Shown here piece by piece: positions 10,891-21,768 of a stretch of DNA of 64,000 nt. A program made the position numbers and the translations under genes. A model generated the notes under the pieces. That model had not been told where the DNA came from and ran no database searches. It was given only the letters and a program-made list of their open reading frames with translations. Where the stretch lies: the NCBI GenBank assembly GCA_018292915.2, contig JACVVK020000055.1:2142501-2206500 (forward strand), written 5' to 3'. Positions within the stretch are counted from its first letter, which is position 1, and every line of letters begins with the position of its first letter. This stretch comes from Batillaria attramentaria. Its lineage: Eukaryota; Mollusca; Gastropoda; Batillariidae.

Positions 10891-10952
<62 letters not shown>
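10891..10952. repeat. (GA)n and (GAT)n microsatellite
   Basis: A GA run is followed directly by a GAT run. The GA part marks the limit of homology between receptor units. The sequence after the GAT run (AAACTTTATTTTCC) resembles the 3' end of a LINE on the minus strand. Confidence 0.85.
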
Positions 10953-10955
<3 letters not shown>

Positions 10956-11079
10956 ACTTTATTTTCCAACGGTTAAAGTTTTGACAGAGAAGATCGTCAA
11001 TTTACAAACTTGCCGTTGCTACACACTACTAAAACACATCTAGCAAAGAAAATTAAAACATTGAGATCAAATATTTACA

Positions 11080-11081
11080 GG

Positions 11082-11117
<36 letters not shown>

Positions 11118-11119
11118 CG

Positions 11120-11150
<31 letters not shown>
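11080..11150. repeat. imperfect (CT)n microsatellite
   Basis: A CT run with scattered extra C or TC interruptions. No gene was found between 10953 and 11578. Confidence 0.85.
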
Positions 11151-11578
11151 AAGCACTCATCAAGTTAGCAAGTTTCAGCGTGGAAGTAGCTAATACATAC
11201 ATGTACATGTCTATATGCATTTACATTTTTAAATTTTGAAAGAGCATGATACTACATATCAGAAACCTCGAACAGTGAGGTAATGGGTGTCAGAGAGAGA
11301 GAGAGAGAGAGATTTGGACAGTCCTTTTGGTTTCAAGTTCTTCTGTCAAGAAGATCAAAATGCAGGCATGTGAACAGCGGAATACGGGGAACTGAGAATC
11401 TTTTGGAGGATATAGAAGGTTCTTTGATCCGTAAACCAACCACTTGTACAACTTCTAAGCACTGTATCTTCCGTTTACAGACAATTTATGGACAGATTCG
11501 GCCAGTGGATATGTTGGAACTTCTTCCTTTGTGTTTCTGTCCGGTGAAGTCAAAAGTTTTAAAGTAGCCTATACTTAA

Positions 11579-12409
11579 AGATCTAAGCTCCCAACAAAAA
11601 GCTTTCCGAAGTGTGAAAAAAATTTACAGAGTCGACCGTGCAAGCACAGTCAACTCTGTCACAGTCGCAAAGTTCACACAGTGTCCAGAAACACCGACAC
11701 AACCGTGCCGCAAAGCTGCCCCCACTTCCAGTCGGGCTCCGTCCACGCTACTGTGCACATCCCCGTGCAACCCGGCTCATTATGTGACCACGCCGCGGAT
11801 ACGTCTGTTTAGGGGACTGAGCGATGTCGGACAAGGCGCAAGCTATGCCACTACCGGTAAGTACACGTATTTGCGGAACGAAAAGTAAAACCGCAATTCG
11901 GAGATGTTGTTGCCGAACGATAAAACGCGCTAGGCAAATCTGAGTGCCCGCGTGCCCCATTTCTTACCAGGACAGGACAAATGTTGACGGTAATATTGGG
12001 GGAAATTTGCCAGATGTGTGAGAAAAGGAGCACGCGGGCACTCAAATTTGCCAAGCGCGTTTTATCGCCAACAACATTTCCAAATGGCGGAATTACTTTT
12101 GGTTCTGCAAGCAAATACGTGTACTTGCCAGTAGTAGCATAGCTTGCGCCATGTCAACAGTCAACATCGCTCAGTCCCCTAAACAGACGTATTCGCGGCG
12201 TGGTCACATAATGAGCCGGGTTGCACGGGGATGTGCACAGTAGCGTGGACGGGCCCCGACAGGAATTGCGGGCAGTTTTTTTCGGCACGGTCTGTGTTTC
12301 TGGACACTGTGTGAACTCTGCAACTGTGACGGAGTTGACTATGCTTGCACGGTCGACCCTGTAAATTTTTTTCACGCTTCGGAAAGCTTTTTGTTGGGAG
12401 CTTAGATCT
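11579..12409. mobile_element. foldback DNA element F1, copy 1, TTAA-flanked
   Basis: The element is 831 bp and almost entirely a pair of inverted arms of about 400 bp that meet near 11990. It starts AGATCTAAGCTCCCAACAAA and ends with the reverse complement. It is flanked on both sides by TTAA (11575-11578 and 12410-12413). The arms carry open frames that mirror one another, but none resembles a transposase. A second copy is at 25176-25984. TTAA duplication is typical of piggyBac-type insertion, but the terminal bases are not the usual piggyBac ones. Confidence 0.85.
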
Positions 12410-12800
12410 TTAAGCGCAGCCCGCATGAACTTTGTTCATCCTGTACCTCTGCGCTTTATGGGTAGACGCTGGACTGGACTGGATACACATATTAATGCAC
12501 GGGCGCTCTGCAGTCGTCCTTTAGTCACTAAAGCTCAGTCAGTTTGCTGTCTATTGTATTGTGTTTATTTCTAAGTTAAAGCTGAACCCGGGACCACGAT
12601 TTTTTAATGCAGTTAGCAAAAGCAAGCTGTAAAAGAAACCCAGCGCGACGTGAATGAATTCTTGTAACAAAGTCGTTCCCCTTTGACAGAGTTACTTCCC
12701 GCAATTCCCGCAGGCCTGATTGACAGGTGACAGACGACTGCTTACTGGTATCGGAGAAGAGAAACACCCACATTCCTCTCTCTTTCTCTTAGACGCGCTC
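12410..12800. other. intergenic, no gene seen
   Basis: Unique-looking sequence between the foldback element and the microsatellite block. Short open frames show no recognisable domain. Confidence 0.5.
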
Positions 12801-12810
12801 TTGTCTGTGC

Positions 12811-12860
<50 letters not shown>

Positions 12861-12866
12861 TGTGTG

Positions 12867-12898
<32 letters not shown>

Positions 12899-12901
12899 AC
12901 G

Positions 12902-12970
<69 letters not shown>

Positions 12971-13042
12971 TCTCTCTCTCTCTCTCTCACCAGTGGTGGG
13001 GCCCCCCTGCTCCGCTGTCGCAGGACACAATCCTTGGCAGTC

Positions 13043-13073
<31 letters not shown>

Positions 13074-13267
13074 CTCCCCCCCCCCCACACCACCACCCTT
13101 CTTCACCCCGGCGGTATGGCTCACCCGACTAAGTGGGCCCCCCTTCCTCTCAGCATCTTCCTACGCGCCTGCAGTGTGTGTGTGTGTGTGTGTGTGTGAA
13201 CGAGTGAGAGAGAGAGAGAAGAGAGAGAGATGATGATGATGGCCCGCGCGCGCGCGCGCGCGTGTGC

Positions 13268-13336
<69 letters not shown>

Positions 13337-13352
13337 CGAGAGAGAGAGAGAG
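12811..13352. repeat. compound GT/CA/CT/CG microsatellite block
   Basis: Successive runs are (GT)n at 12815-12885, a short GCGC segment and GCAC repeats, (CA)n at 12907-12966, (CT)n at 12968-12988, (CA)n at 13044-13071, (GT)n at 13174-13198, GA runs, (GAT)n, then (CG)n at about 13243-13282 leading into (GT)n up to 13334. Long cysteine/valine or threonine/histidine open frames here are products of the repeats. Confidence 0.95.
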
Positions 13353-13840
13353 AGAGAGAAAAGACAAAACAAACGTACATGTATTAACTATCTAGAGGAA
13401 ATGAAGAAGAGAAAAGTACACATGAAAGACAAATCAAAACATACGCGGCATGTGTCGATGATATTGGCTGTATGCCAAGTAAGAACTTCAAGGTCGTCAA
13501 TAACATTCGAAAACATGTATGTAACACATTTCTATAGCTCTAACGTGAAACGCATGCTAACATAAAGTATATAATTATCATAGACAATACAACGGCAGTG
13601 GATATGTGTTGGAATATATGTACTAGATAAAGTGTGCTGTGCAAATAGACTAGCACACATTCAATGACCGGATATATACTGTTGTGGCTTCCCTGAATTT
13701 GGACAGCCCATGAATTGCTTTCAGGTACGGAGGTAGTGCATTCCATAAGCAGGTTCCGGAAAAGGACAGACTGGATTTGAAGATGTCAGTCCTAGGTAGT
13801 GGCAGACGGAGCAAGCTGTTCCTCGTGTTGGTCGTGCTCA

Positions 13841-15611
13841 TGTCAAGCAGTCAAGTCAAGTTTATTGAATGGCCAATGGCCTACATCAATGGGCTAAGCA
13901 TAACCTGCAAAATAAAGTTCAAAACGATCATAACATAATACGGACTTAATCACAAATACATTGGCAAGGTTAACTAACTAAATGGAATTTCCCTCATACG
14001 GAGGGCATGAAGTACAAACAGAGCCAGATTTCTCAACGTCGTAGAATTCCTGCTAGACATTAATAGTGTTACTTTAAATGCTGTAGGGTTGTTCCAATAC
14101 TTACTTGGAATGTAACGTGACCGTATTTCATTATAAAAAGGACAAACCAGTAGAAAGTGTATCTCATCCTCAATATGAGCATGACAGAGAGGGCATGACA
14201 AGTCATCAGCTCCTGTTTGACAATATCTATATCTATGAACAGCGATGGGTGAAGTTCCGTATGTTATCCAGAGCAACGGAGCTATTACAGCGTTACTGAC
14301 GTCTAGTGTTACAAACTGTTCTACACAATGGGAGCTATTACAGCGTTACTGACGTCTAGTGTTACAAACTGTTCTACACAATGGGAGCTATTACAGCGTT
14401 ACTAACGTCTAGTGTTACAAACTGTTCTACACAATGGGAGCTATTACAGCGTTACTAACGTCTAGTGTTACAAACTGTTCTACACAACGGAGCTATTACA
14501 GCGTTACTGACGTCTAGTGTTACAAACTGTTCTACACAACGGAGCTATTACAGCGTTACTGACGTCTAGTGTTACAAACTGTTCTACACAACGGAGCTAT
14601 TACAGCGTTACTGACGTCTAGTGTTACAAACTGTTCTACACAACGGAGCTATTACAGCGTTACTGACGTCTAGTGTTACAAACTGTTCTACACAACGGAG
14701 CTATTACAGCGTTACTGACGTCTAGTGTTACAAACTGTTCTACACAATGGGTCGTTTTGAACGAGTTATAGAAACTAAATCTTTCACTATTACTTACATG
14801 TTCAGACCAACCCTGCAATTGACAATCTACTAATCTTTGCCGCAAGCAACGTATAAAAGAACTAATACATCCGGCACCCTGGTTAAACCAAACATAACCA
14901 AATCCAAATTTTTGTAGAAAAATTCGGATGCCTGTGACCCAGGTTTTCTTTCCTCTATCATCAAGCGTTTTAAGAGATTCATATGCTTTTACAGGAAGTC
15001 GCTGGTGATCCATTCTAGTTAACCTGAGCCAAAATTTTACACAACGGATACAGCTGTGAACAGTTAATGGGTATCTGTTCGTATCACCATAAAGCATATC
15101 GTTTGGAGTACGACACTCTAAAAAAACCTTTTCAGCTCAAAAGTGTGCACCCTTTCAACAGAGGTCAAATCAGCATGGACGCCCCATAATTCTGATGCAT
15201 ACAGTAAAATCGGTTGCACCTGTGAGTCAAACAGTTTAGTGAAAACCCTAAATGCATTACAGTCTAATTTATTTAATGCGGAGAGAATTTTAATAATTAC
15301 TTTCTTAACCGTACCTGCAACATCATCAAATCCAGCACTAAACGAAAGTTTAGTTGAAAAATACCAACCAAGATATCTATACGTATGTACAACATTCATT
15401 TGAGAACCACCGTATTTCCACTTCTCTCTAGAAGCCAACTGCCCTCCATTCCGAAAAACCACAATATTGCTTTTATTCATGTTAACAACTAACTTTAAAC
15501 GTGTTGCAGAATTGTACAAACTGTTCAACTGGTGCTGAAGACCAACTGCTGTCTCCGCTGTCAGGGCAATATCATCTGCAAAGAGTAAGAGCAGAGTGCT
15601 AAGGTATTCTG
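13841..15611 (-). mobile_element. LINE fragment: reverse transcriptase from FADD motif to 3' end
   Basis: On the minus strand the sequence encodes LLLFADDIALTAET (about 15540-15590), the catalytic FADD box of a LINE reverse transcriptase. RT thumb sequence follows (YRYLGWYF...), then the late segment LSCPLCHAH..DEIHFLLVCP with its Cys/His cluster (about 14150-14210). The 3' end has AATAAACTTGACTTGACTTG, a short tandem tail. Upstream RT and endonuclease are missing. The late coding part is interrupted by the 52-bp minisatellite at 14277-14747. The clade is not assigned. Confidence 0.8.
14277..14747. repeat. 52/53-bp minisatellite inside a LINE
   Basis: About nine head-to-tail copies of a unit containing GGAGCTATTACAGCGTTACT and GTTACAAACTGTTCTACACA. 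Early copies are 53 bp (ATGGG join) and later ones 52 bp (ACGG join). The unit is a piece of the LINE reading frame amplified in place. Because the period is not a multiple of three, the LINE frame is broken. Confidence 0.95.
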
Positions 15612-15785
15612 GGGATTTGCCATTTAAGACTATGAATCATTAGACTTTTGTTGAGCATACACTGTTTCCAGAGCGGCAGAAGTTCAAGAAGATCGAATTT
15701 ATCATCTGTGTAAACAGAACGAGGGACTAGAAGCTTTACAGCCCGACGAAAGAGAGCATTGATCTTTTTAAAGTGTACTTCACCA
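15612..15785 (-). mobile_element. LINE RT C-terminal fragment, second family
   Basis: The minus strand encodes WDGCGEVHFKKINALFRR, AVKLLVPRSV and LLELLPLWKQ, the usual connection after the RT thumb (a WxxC motif, then a helix rich in Arg and ending LxILPL). It abuts the FADD-bearing fragment on one side and a SINE on the other. Confidence 0.6.
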
Positions 15786-15799
15786 CACCCATCCCAAAG

Positions 15800-15961
15800 G
15801 GTGGGTGGGTGTTTGGGGGTTTAACGTCCTTTTCCACCACATAGGGTGATATCAAAGACGGGGCAACGATGAAAAAGCCAGCAGAAATATTTGGCCCCAG
15901 CCGGGATCGAACTCACGACCCGAGCATTAGAAGTCCAACGCTCTACCATTCGACCACCCTG
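15800..15961 (-). mobile_element. SINE S1 with target-site duplication
   Basis: Full-length or nearly so. The tRNA-like head is at about 15890-15961 on the minus strand, and the tail GGACGTTAAACCCCCAAACA ends in CCCACC repeats. It is flanked by a 14-base direct repeat, CACCCATCCCAAAG, at 15786-15799 and 15962-15975. Confidence 0.85.
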
Positions 15962-16212
15962 CACCCATCCCAAAGAGTTGACGCATAATCGCCATATAGC
16001 TTGACCGTCAGCGGTACTGGTTCTGGCCATGTTTCTTGTCTGGGAGCATAATGGAGTCGGCAGTGTTGTAGCAGGTGTTCAGCATTCATGATGTCTGCAT
16101 TGTATGGGCACTTATCACACTCGCCGATTCTGAATTTGCTGCACATATGGGCGTTTAGTCTGTTGTGTCCAGTCCTCAGTCGGAACAGGATGACCTGATC
16201 TGGTCAGCTTAG
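15962..16212 (-). mobile_element. LINE C-terminal fragment (RLRTGHNRLNAHM type)
   Basis: The minus strand encodes LFRLRTGHNRLNAHMCSKF, then CDKCPYNADIMNAEHLLQHC and a WPEP...VKLYG stretch. This Cys/His-rich segment ends many Jockey-like LINE polymerases, after their RNase H domain. It is only the last part of an element. Confidence 0.75.
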
Positions 16213-16889
16213 CTTGTGGTAGCTGTCAGACCGCTAAGTAGGTCGGTGGGCATGGTTACGGGCCGCTGGGCTATATAATTATTAAATCGAATCTAAGGAA
16301 ACGCTATACTTATTGTGAAATTACACAAGATAAGAATGACCTGAACGTAGAAATCTGACCCCCAATCTGGCATTCAGCAATAGATCCTACGTCACGCTGG
16401 TTTCCATGGTTTCCAAGACATGATGTCATGTTCGCGTAGACTCAAGTTACACGAAGATGACATCAATTCTTGGACATCTTGCACAACTGGAAGGATTTAT
16501 GTTATGTTATGTTTTTTGTTCCGAGCGTTCATTTTCGGTTGTTCTGTCCAAGAAACTGTGATTGCTGAGCCCCGAATGAGGCACCTCATCTCCTGGACTT
16601 TAACGTTTGTCACTCTCACGAGATGTGATAACTCACCGTAAACACGCTGCAGGTTTATCGCATACCTTGCCTGTTCGCCCGTTTGTGAAGCGCTTTTCTA
16701 GCACTCTCGTCTCGGGCAGAAGGCAGAGATATGCACCGTACTGGGATGAGAGGGAGACTACTGAAATTTCTTGAAGCACTGGTGCTGGGCGGTCCGTGCA
16801 GTTGGTCAGGTGTAGTCCGTGTTCGATGAATGATGGATGTTTCTTTAGGCACATTCAAGAGACACGCTAAAGTAAGTGTCGATTCTGCA
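16213..16889. other. intergenic, no gene seen
   Basis: Open frames of up to about 73 codons show no recognisable domain. Part of 16640-16890 may be decayed LINE sequence. Confidence 0.4.
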
Positions 16890-16964
16890 TGTGCCAGAAG
16901 ATCATCAGTCATGTTCGCTCGCAGTTGACTGACTGGTACGTGGGATCCACGTAATAAACATATA

Positions 16965-17345
16965 GTACTGCCCCCACGTACCTGCAGGAACTGATACCTG
17001 TGTACCAGCCAGGGCGCGACATGAGTTCTGCTACTTTTCTTCGTCTGTGGCTCCCTTCGGCTGACGACACCAGTAAGAAGAGGTATGTATGGTGCACGGT
17101 CCTTCCATAACGCTGCGCCCAAACTGTGGAACTGTCTCCCTGAGTCAGTGAAGGAGGCAGTCAACATCACCGCATTCCGGAAGCGTCTGAAAACTCATCT
17201 CTTCGGTGCTTCACCACAGTAGTCATCTGCACTTTTTTTTTTCACACTAGCTTTCTTTTAAAACCTCTCCCTAACCGCCGTGAGCACTCAGTTTGGGTGG
17301 AGTCGTGCGCTGTAGCAAGTCATCATCATCATCATCATCATCATC
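16965..17345 (+). mobile_element. 3' end of an L2/CR1-like LINE, copy 1
   Basis: The reading frame, with frameshifts, gives YLQELIPVYQPGRDMSSATF, RLWLPSADDTSKKR, then LWNCLPESVKEAVNITAFRK and RLKTHLF. This is the common ending of the last ORF in L2/CR1/Rex-type LINEs. The element ends with a (CAT)n tail at about 17321-17345. The same family occurs inverted at 38739-41166. Confidence 0.8.
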
Positions 17346-17399
17346 AGTTCGAGGTATGAACACCAAAAACGTGCATAAGGATCTGAGATCAAAACATGA

Positions 17400-17402
<3 letters not shown>

Positions 17403-17461
<59 letters not shown>

Positions 17462-17466
17462 CGTGC
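17403..17466. repeat. (GT)n microsatellite
   Basis: A GT run followed by GTGC units. Confidence 0.95.
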
Positions 17467-17844
17467 GTGTTTCCGTGGTAAGATTTTGTAGCCGTTGAGA
17501 TATTACAGCGAACGTGCATACCCTGCAGCTTTCGGGGTGCGCGCGTTCTCAACCATGTTAGAACGCTAAGTCAGAGCCATTGTACAGACTACTCCGATCT
17601 AAAGTTCTACCATGTTTGTCGTCACCTTTCAAACGCTACAAAACAAAACAAAACAAAACAGACTATATTGGTTTCAAGTTTATTCCAACACAGGTTGTAA
17701 AAAGGTAGCAATTAATTCACACACAACTTATGGTAATGCTCAGGATAAAACAAATACATTGTGACAGGGTAAATCGATCCGTAATTATGGTAAATCAACA
17801 CCGCAGAAGAGAGAGAGAGAGAAGCTATGTGTATCACAACGTGA

Positions 17845-17998
17845 AAAAAATCCCCCCCCAAAAAAAACAAAACAAAAAACAAACAAAAACAAACCAAAAA
17901 ACAAACAAACACAAACAAACAAAAAAACCCCAAAAAAACAAACAAACAAACAAACAAAAACAAAAAAACAACAACCAAAAAAAAAAAAAAAAAAAAAC
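17845..17998. repeat. A/C-only tract (CAAA-type)
   Basis: More than 140 bases of A and C only on the plus strand, mostly AAAC/CAAAAA units. It has no coding value. The flank (17671-17750, with TTTATTCCAAC) could be a LINE 3' end on the minus strand. Confidence 0.8.
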
Positions 17999-18207
17999 AC
18001 CTCCGCTGGGCTGCGGTAGACTCTGTTAGGAAAGTATATTGTGTAAGTAAAAGCTGACTATATTCACGCAAAGCGGCGACTCGTGAATGTAGACTTCATG
18101 TTGCGTTAATTTCTTAGAAGTTGTTTCCTGAAAACGGCCTGTTCTGCCTGCTGGACGAGGATTGCGGAGGTGGTATCAGTCCTTTGTTTGTGTTGAAGCT
18201 GTTCATC

Positions 18208-18209
<2 letters not shown>

Positions 18210-18265
<56 letters not shown>

Positions 18266-18275
18266 GTTTGTTTTG

Positions 18276-18353
<78 letters not shown>

Positions 18354-18367
18354 GTTTGTTTTGTTTT

Positions 18368-18413
<46 letters not shown>

Positions 18414-18423
18414 GTTTGTTTTG

Positions 18424-18499
<76 letters not shown>

Positions 18500-18509
18500 G
18501 TTTGTTTTG

Positions 18510-18580
<71 letters not shown>

Positions 18581-18586
18581 GTTTTG

Positions 18587-18632
<46 letters not shown>

Positions 18633-18642
18633 GTTTGTTTTG

Positions 18643-18722
<80 letters not shown>

Positions 18723-18758
18723 GTTTGTTTTGTTTTGTGTGTGTGTGTGTGTGTGTGT
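18210..18758. repeat. (TG)n array with a higher-order spacer
   Basis: Long TG runs are separated by a recurring spacer, TTTGCGTTTGTTTTGTTTTG, at about 18260, 18348, 18409, 18494, 18627 and 18718, with a shortened form near 18579. The alternation of TG tract and constant spacer gives an irregular higher-order repeat. The long Cys/Val open frames here are artefacts. Confidence 0.95.
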
Positions 18759-18890
18759 GTTACCTTTTGTTTGTTGAAGTTATGTCCCATTTGTTTGTGT
18801 CCTGAGGAAGGCGAAAGCCGAAACGTTGACCCGTGCCGTCCTTTCTGAAAGTTAAGTGGTTTCTGTCCCTGTTATGTCGCTTTCATTTGC
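18759..18890 (+). mobile_element. Penelope-like element 3' remnant, copy 1
   Basis: This segment is shared with 42911-43020: TTACCTTTTGTTTGTTGAAG, TTATGTCCCATTTGTTT, then GAAGGCGAAAGCCGAAACGT-type sequence and a CTGTCCC..TT.TGTCGCTTT end. The central block resembles the hammerhead-like part found near the ends of Penelope-like retroelements. No protein-coding part remains. Confidence 0.45.
18799..18830 (+). ncRNA. hammerhead-ribozyme-like core
   Basis: CTGAGGA (18802-18808), a GGC-GAAA-GCC hairpin and GAAAC (18820-18824) stand in hammerhead order, with GTC/GAC able to pair as a short stem I. The predicted cleavage triplet GTT is acceptable. One extra A precedes the hairpin, and stem III would be a single pair, so activity is uncertain. 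Confidence 0.3.
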
Positions 18891-19277
18891 TTATCTTGGA
18901 ATAGTTTCATTCCTTGAAAAGGGTTGTCGGGGTGTCAAAAGAAGAAAAAAAAAAGTCAAAATGCCGTTTAGGCTGGTTTCACTTACGCTGAGAAGAAACG
19001 GGAAAACAAAGAACACTGGTTGTTGTAAAATGTATTATTTTCGAACTTCCTGAATAACCTTTTCTCTGCAATTGGTCTACAAAAGTGGCCCAATTAAAAA
19101 GTTATCGTCGAAAATCGTTGGCGACTGAGATACCAAACGCACTATACCCAGATAGTATCCGTGTAGAAACAGAGATGACCACAGAAGGGTGAGGATCGAG
19201 GCACTCCAAGAAGTGTTCCTTGTACGCACGGGTGAAGGTTGTAGCAGCGGAGTAACGGAGACGACTGGAAGGAAGGA

Positions 19278-19640
<363 letters not shown>

Positions 19641-19689
19641 GAACTGGCTCTCTGGCCTAAACAGAAAGTATACTCATTACTACAGGAGG

Positions 19690-20385
19690 TAACAAACCCG
19701 GCCATCAGAGTCCGTGAGCCCCCCGCGACCGGTCATGCGTGACCCGCGCAAGGTCATCGGCGGCGGGCGACAGGTCGAAATTGGTCATGAGCGACGGGCG
19801 GCGATCGGCGACTGATAATAATCCACCTGGGAGGTGGCCGCGACCGGTCACCGACGGCGGTCGACTGGCTATACGCGACCCGCGCAAGGTCATGAGTGGC
19901 GGGCGAAAGGCCGAAATCGGTCATGAGCGACGGGCGGCGATCGGCGACTGATAATAATCCACCTGGGAGGTGGCCGCGACCGGTCACCGACGGCGGTCGA
20001 CTGGCTATACGCGACCCGCGCAAGGTCATGAGTGGCGGGCGAAAGGCCGAAATCGGTCATGAGCGACGGGCGGCGATCGGCGACTGTTTGTACTCCGTTG
20101 TTTGATGATTATGTCTGTTGACATTTTTTTTTTAATTGGTTTTTTTCTTTGCCTACATGTAAACATCTTGCGATTTTAATTGTAGTTTTTCTCGTTGCCC
20201 CGTCTTTGATATCACCCATACGTTAAGCGCCCATGACCAGTCGCTCATGACCAGTCGCCCACAACACTCACACGTCGCTCACGACCAATTTCGACCTGTC
20301 GTCCGCTGCCCATGACCTTGCGCGGGTCGCGCGTCACCGGTCGCGAGGCGCTCACTGACCGGGTTTGTTACGAGTATATGTACTC
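19690..20385. mobile_element. inverted-repeat DNA element with internal 136-bp tandem copies
   Basis: The left end reads GTAACAAACCCGG and the right end CCGGGTTTGTTAC (about 20357-20369). GC-rich subterminal sequence (CGCGACCGGT, CCCGCGCAAGGTCAT) is also inverted between the ends. Between them a 136-bp unit with CTGATAATAATCCACCTGGG is repeated, with starts at about 19815 and 19951. No transposase was found, so the element is probably non-autonomous. Confidence 0.65.
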
Positions 20386-20540
20386 CAGTGAGGCATGAGC
20401 GGAAACGAGACCTTCCAATTTGTTTACACTCACGCCAGGTGCGTACCCTGGAATTGTCTGTACATGGTATTCTTGTCTAGATTAAGCATTTCTAGGGTTA
20501 CTACGATCCCTGAGGCTGAGGGAATTTTGTGTCCTTTGGC

Positions 20541-20567
20541 GTGCGCGCGCTCGCGCGCGCGTGTGTG

Positions 20568-20635
<68 letters not shown>

Positions 20636-20720
20636 TGTGTTTGTGTGTGTGTGTGTCTGTGCGTGCGCGCGCGCGCGCGCGTGTGTGTGTGTATAGGTGT
20701 GTGTGTTTAGAAGCAACGAA
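20541..20720. repeat. (CG)n, (GT)n and (GTGC)n microsatellite block
   Basis: GCGC runs flank GT runs and about thirteen GTGC units, then (GT)n and, after a short gap, (GA)n. These are all alternating purine-pyrimidine tracts. Confidence 0.95.
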
Positions 20721-20740
20721 GGGGCTGCAGGGAGAGAGAG

Positions 20741-21290
20741 AGAGAGACTCGACAGGACTGGACTCAACTCGACTCGATTCGACATATTTTATTGACTCCG
20801 GCCATGGGGTGCTATAACGAAGGTGAACATAATAAAACAGCGACACAGCGCACATACACGAACACGAACAACAAGGACATTTAGGTGCATAGCTAATTCT
20901 TGCTGAAACAAAACATTTGCATCCCGCCGCAAAGAGTCTAAGTAGTGTGTTGTGTTCCTCGGCACCAATCTTGCTTGAATAATATTGTGGTTTCTTCTTG
21001 CGTGTATGACGTGCTCCAAGTCATGTGGTTCCAGCCAGTCTTATCTCTAGAAATGACTAGCAGACGACTTTCCGTTCCGGCGAAAATTGTTGCCCGATTT
21101 TCGACGCCTCAGTCTTGTTAACCCTCTTCGATTCCTGGAGAGAATGGAGAGGGTCGCCCGGACTAGTGACGACTGTGACAGGTTGATGACGAGTTTTGTG
21201 TATTACTGTGTCGTCGGTTGTCGTCGTCATCAATGCTACAGATAGATTTGTACATGGATGGTCTGGCAACTAAAAGTAAGGAGAAATGAA
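20741..21290 (-). other. intergenic, possible LINE 3' end
   Basis: GACTCAACTCGACTCGATTC at about 20760, followed by TATTTTATTGACTCCGGCCA, resembles the inverted 3' tail of the LINE at 13841. The rest shows no gene. Confidence 0.3.
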
Positions 21291-21309
21291 AACAATGTAC
21301 TTTATTCCA

Positions 21310-21485
21310 AGCACTACTGACGTTTAAAAGCACAGACTGCGAGACCCGTGCCGCTTAATGGTAAAAAGGCATAAACGCTTAGCAAATCCGCAGTGTTTTG
21401 GACATTTTACCAAATGACGGTATGGATTTCTTGTTAATAGGGCTTGCCGTTCACCCGCTATGCTGTAATCTAATCTAAGCCAAGA
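21310..21485 (+). repeat. dispersed repeat R2, copy 1
   Basis: Shared with 26250-26415: GACTGCGAGACCCGT.CCGCT, ATGGTAAAAAGGC, ATTTTACCAAATGACGGTA and TAATCTAATCTAAGCC. A short piece also occurs at 49051-49100. Class unknown. Confidence 0.75.
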
Positions 21486-21516
21486 CAAACCTAAATGGAC
21501 TGACTGGAAGTGTTGG

Positions 21517-21700
21517 CATTTGGTGTAGACGCACATGTAATCTGGTGTAGACGCACATGTAATCTGGTGTAGACGCACATGTAATCTGGTGTAGACGCAC
21601 ATGTAATCTGGTGTAGACGCACATGTAATCTGGTGTAGACGCACATGTAATCTGGTGTAGACGCACATGTAATCTGGTGTAGACGCACAGGTAATCTGCA
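21517..21700. repeat. 22-bp minisatellite
   Basis: Eight copies of the unit TGGTGTAGACGCACATGTAA plus TC; the last has CACAGG for CACATG. The period is 22, so each minus-strand frame reads the same 22-residue peptide cycle from a different start. There are no spacers, so this is not CRISPR-like. Confidence 0.97.
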
Positions 21701-21768
21701 AAATTCTGCGCCACACATAAATCCTTAAAAAAAAAAAGATAGAAAAAGAAAGAAAAAGAAAAATATGA

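Larger units (their letters stand above)
4125..10923 (-). repeat. receptor-bearing segmental duplication, unit 1 (inverted)
   Basis: Read on the minus strand, this stretch is homologous to 27455-34317 and 52018-58687 over the receptor gene and its flanks. Landmarks upstream of the gene include AGTTGCCTCGTCACAG, GGAGCAGAGGAAGAATCC (about 10750-10790) and GAGATACTTTTCCCTGCACA (about 10100). Downstream homology fades near 4125. The upstream limit of homology shared by all three units is a (GA)n/(CT)n microsatellite at 10890-10923. Confidence 0.8.

Noticed and set aside
12692..13380. Overlapping open frames up to 159 codons
   Set aside because: Microsatellite translations with no unique sequence.
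18121..18848. Long open frames of Cys/Val or Thr/His repeats
   Set aside because: Products of uninterrupted GT/CA microsatellites, present in several frames and on both strands.
21517..21700. CRISPR-like array
   Set aside because: Pure 22-bp tandem repeat, no unique spacers, eukaryotic context.
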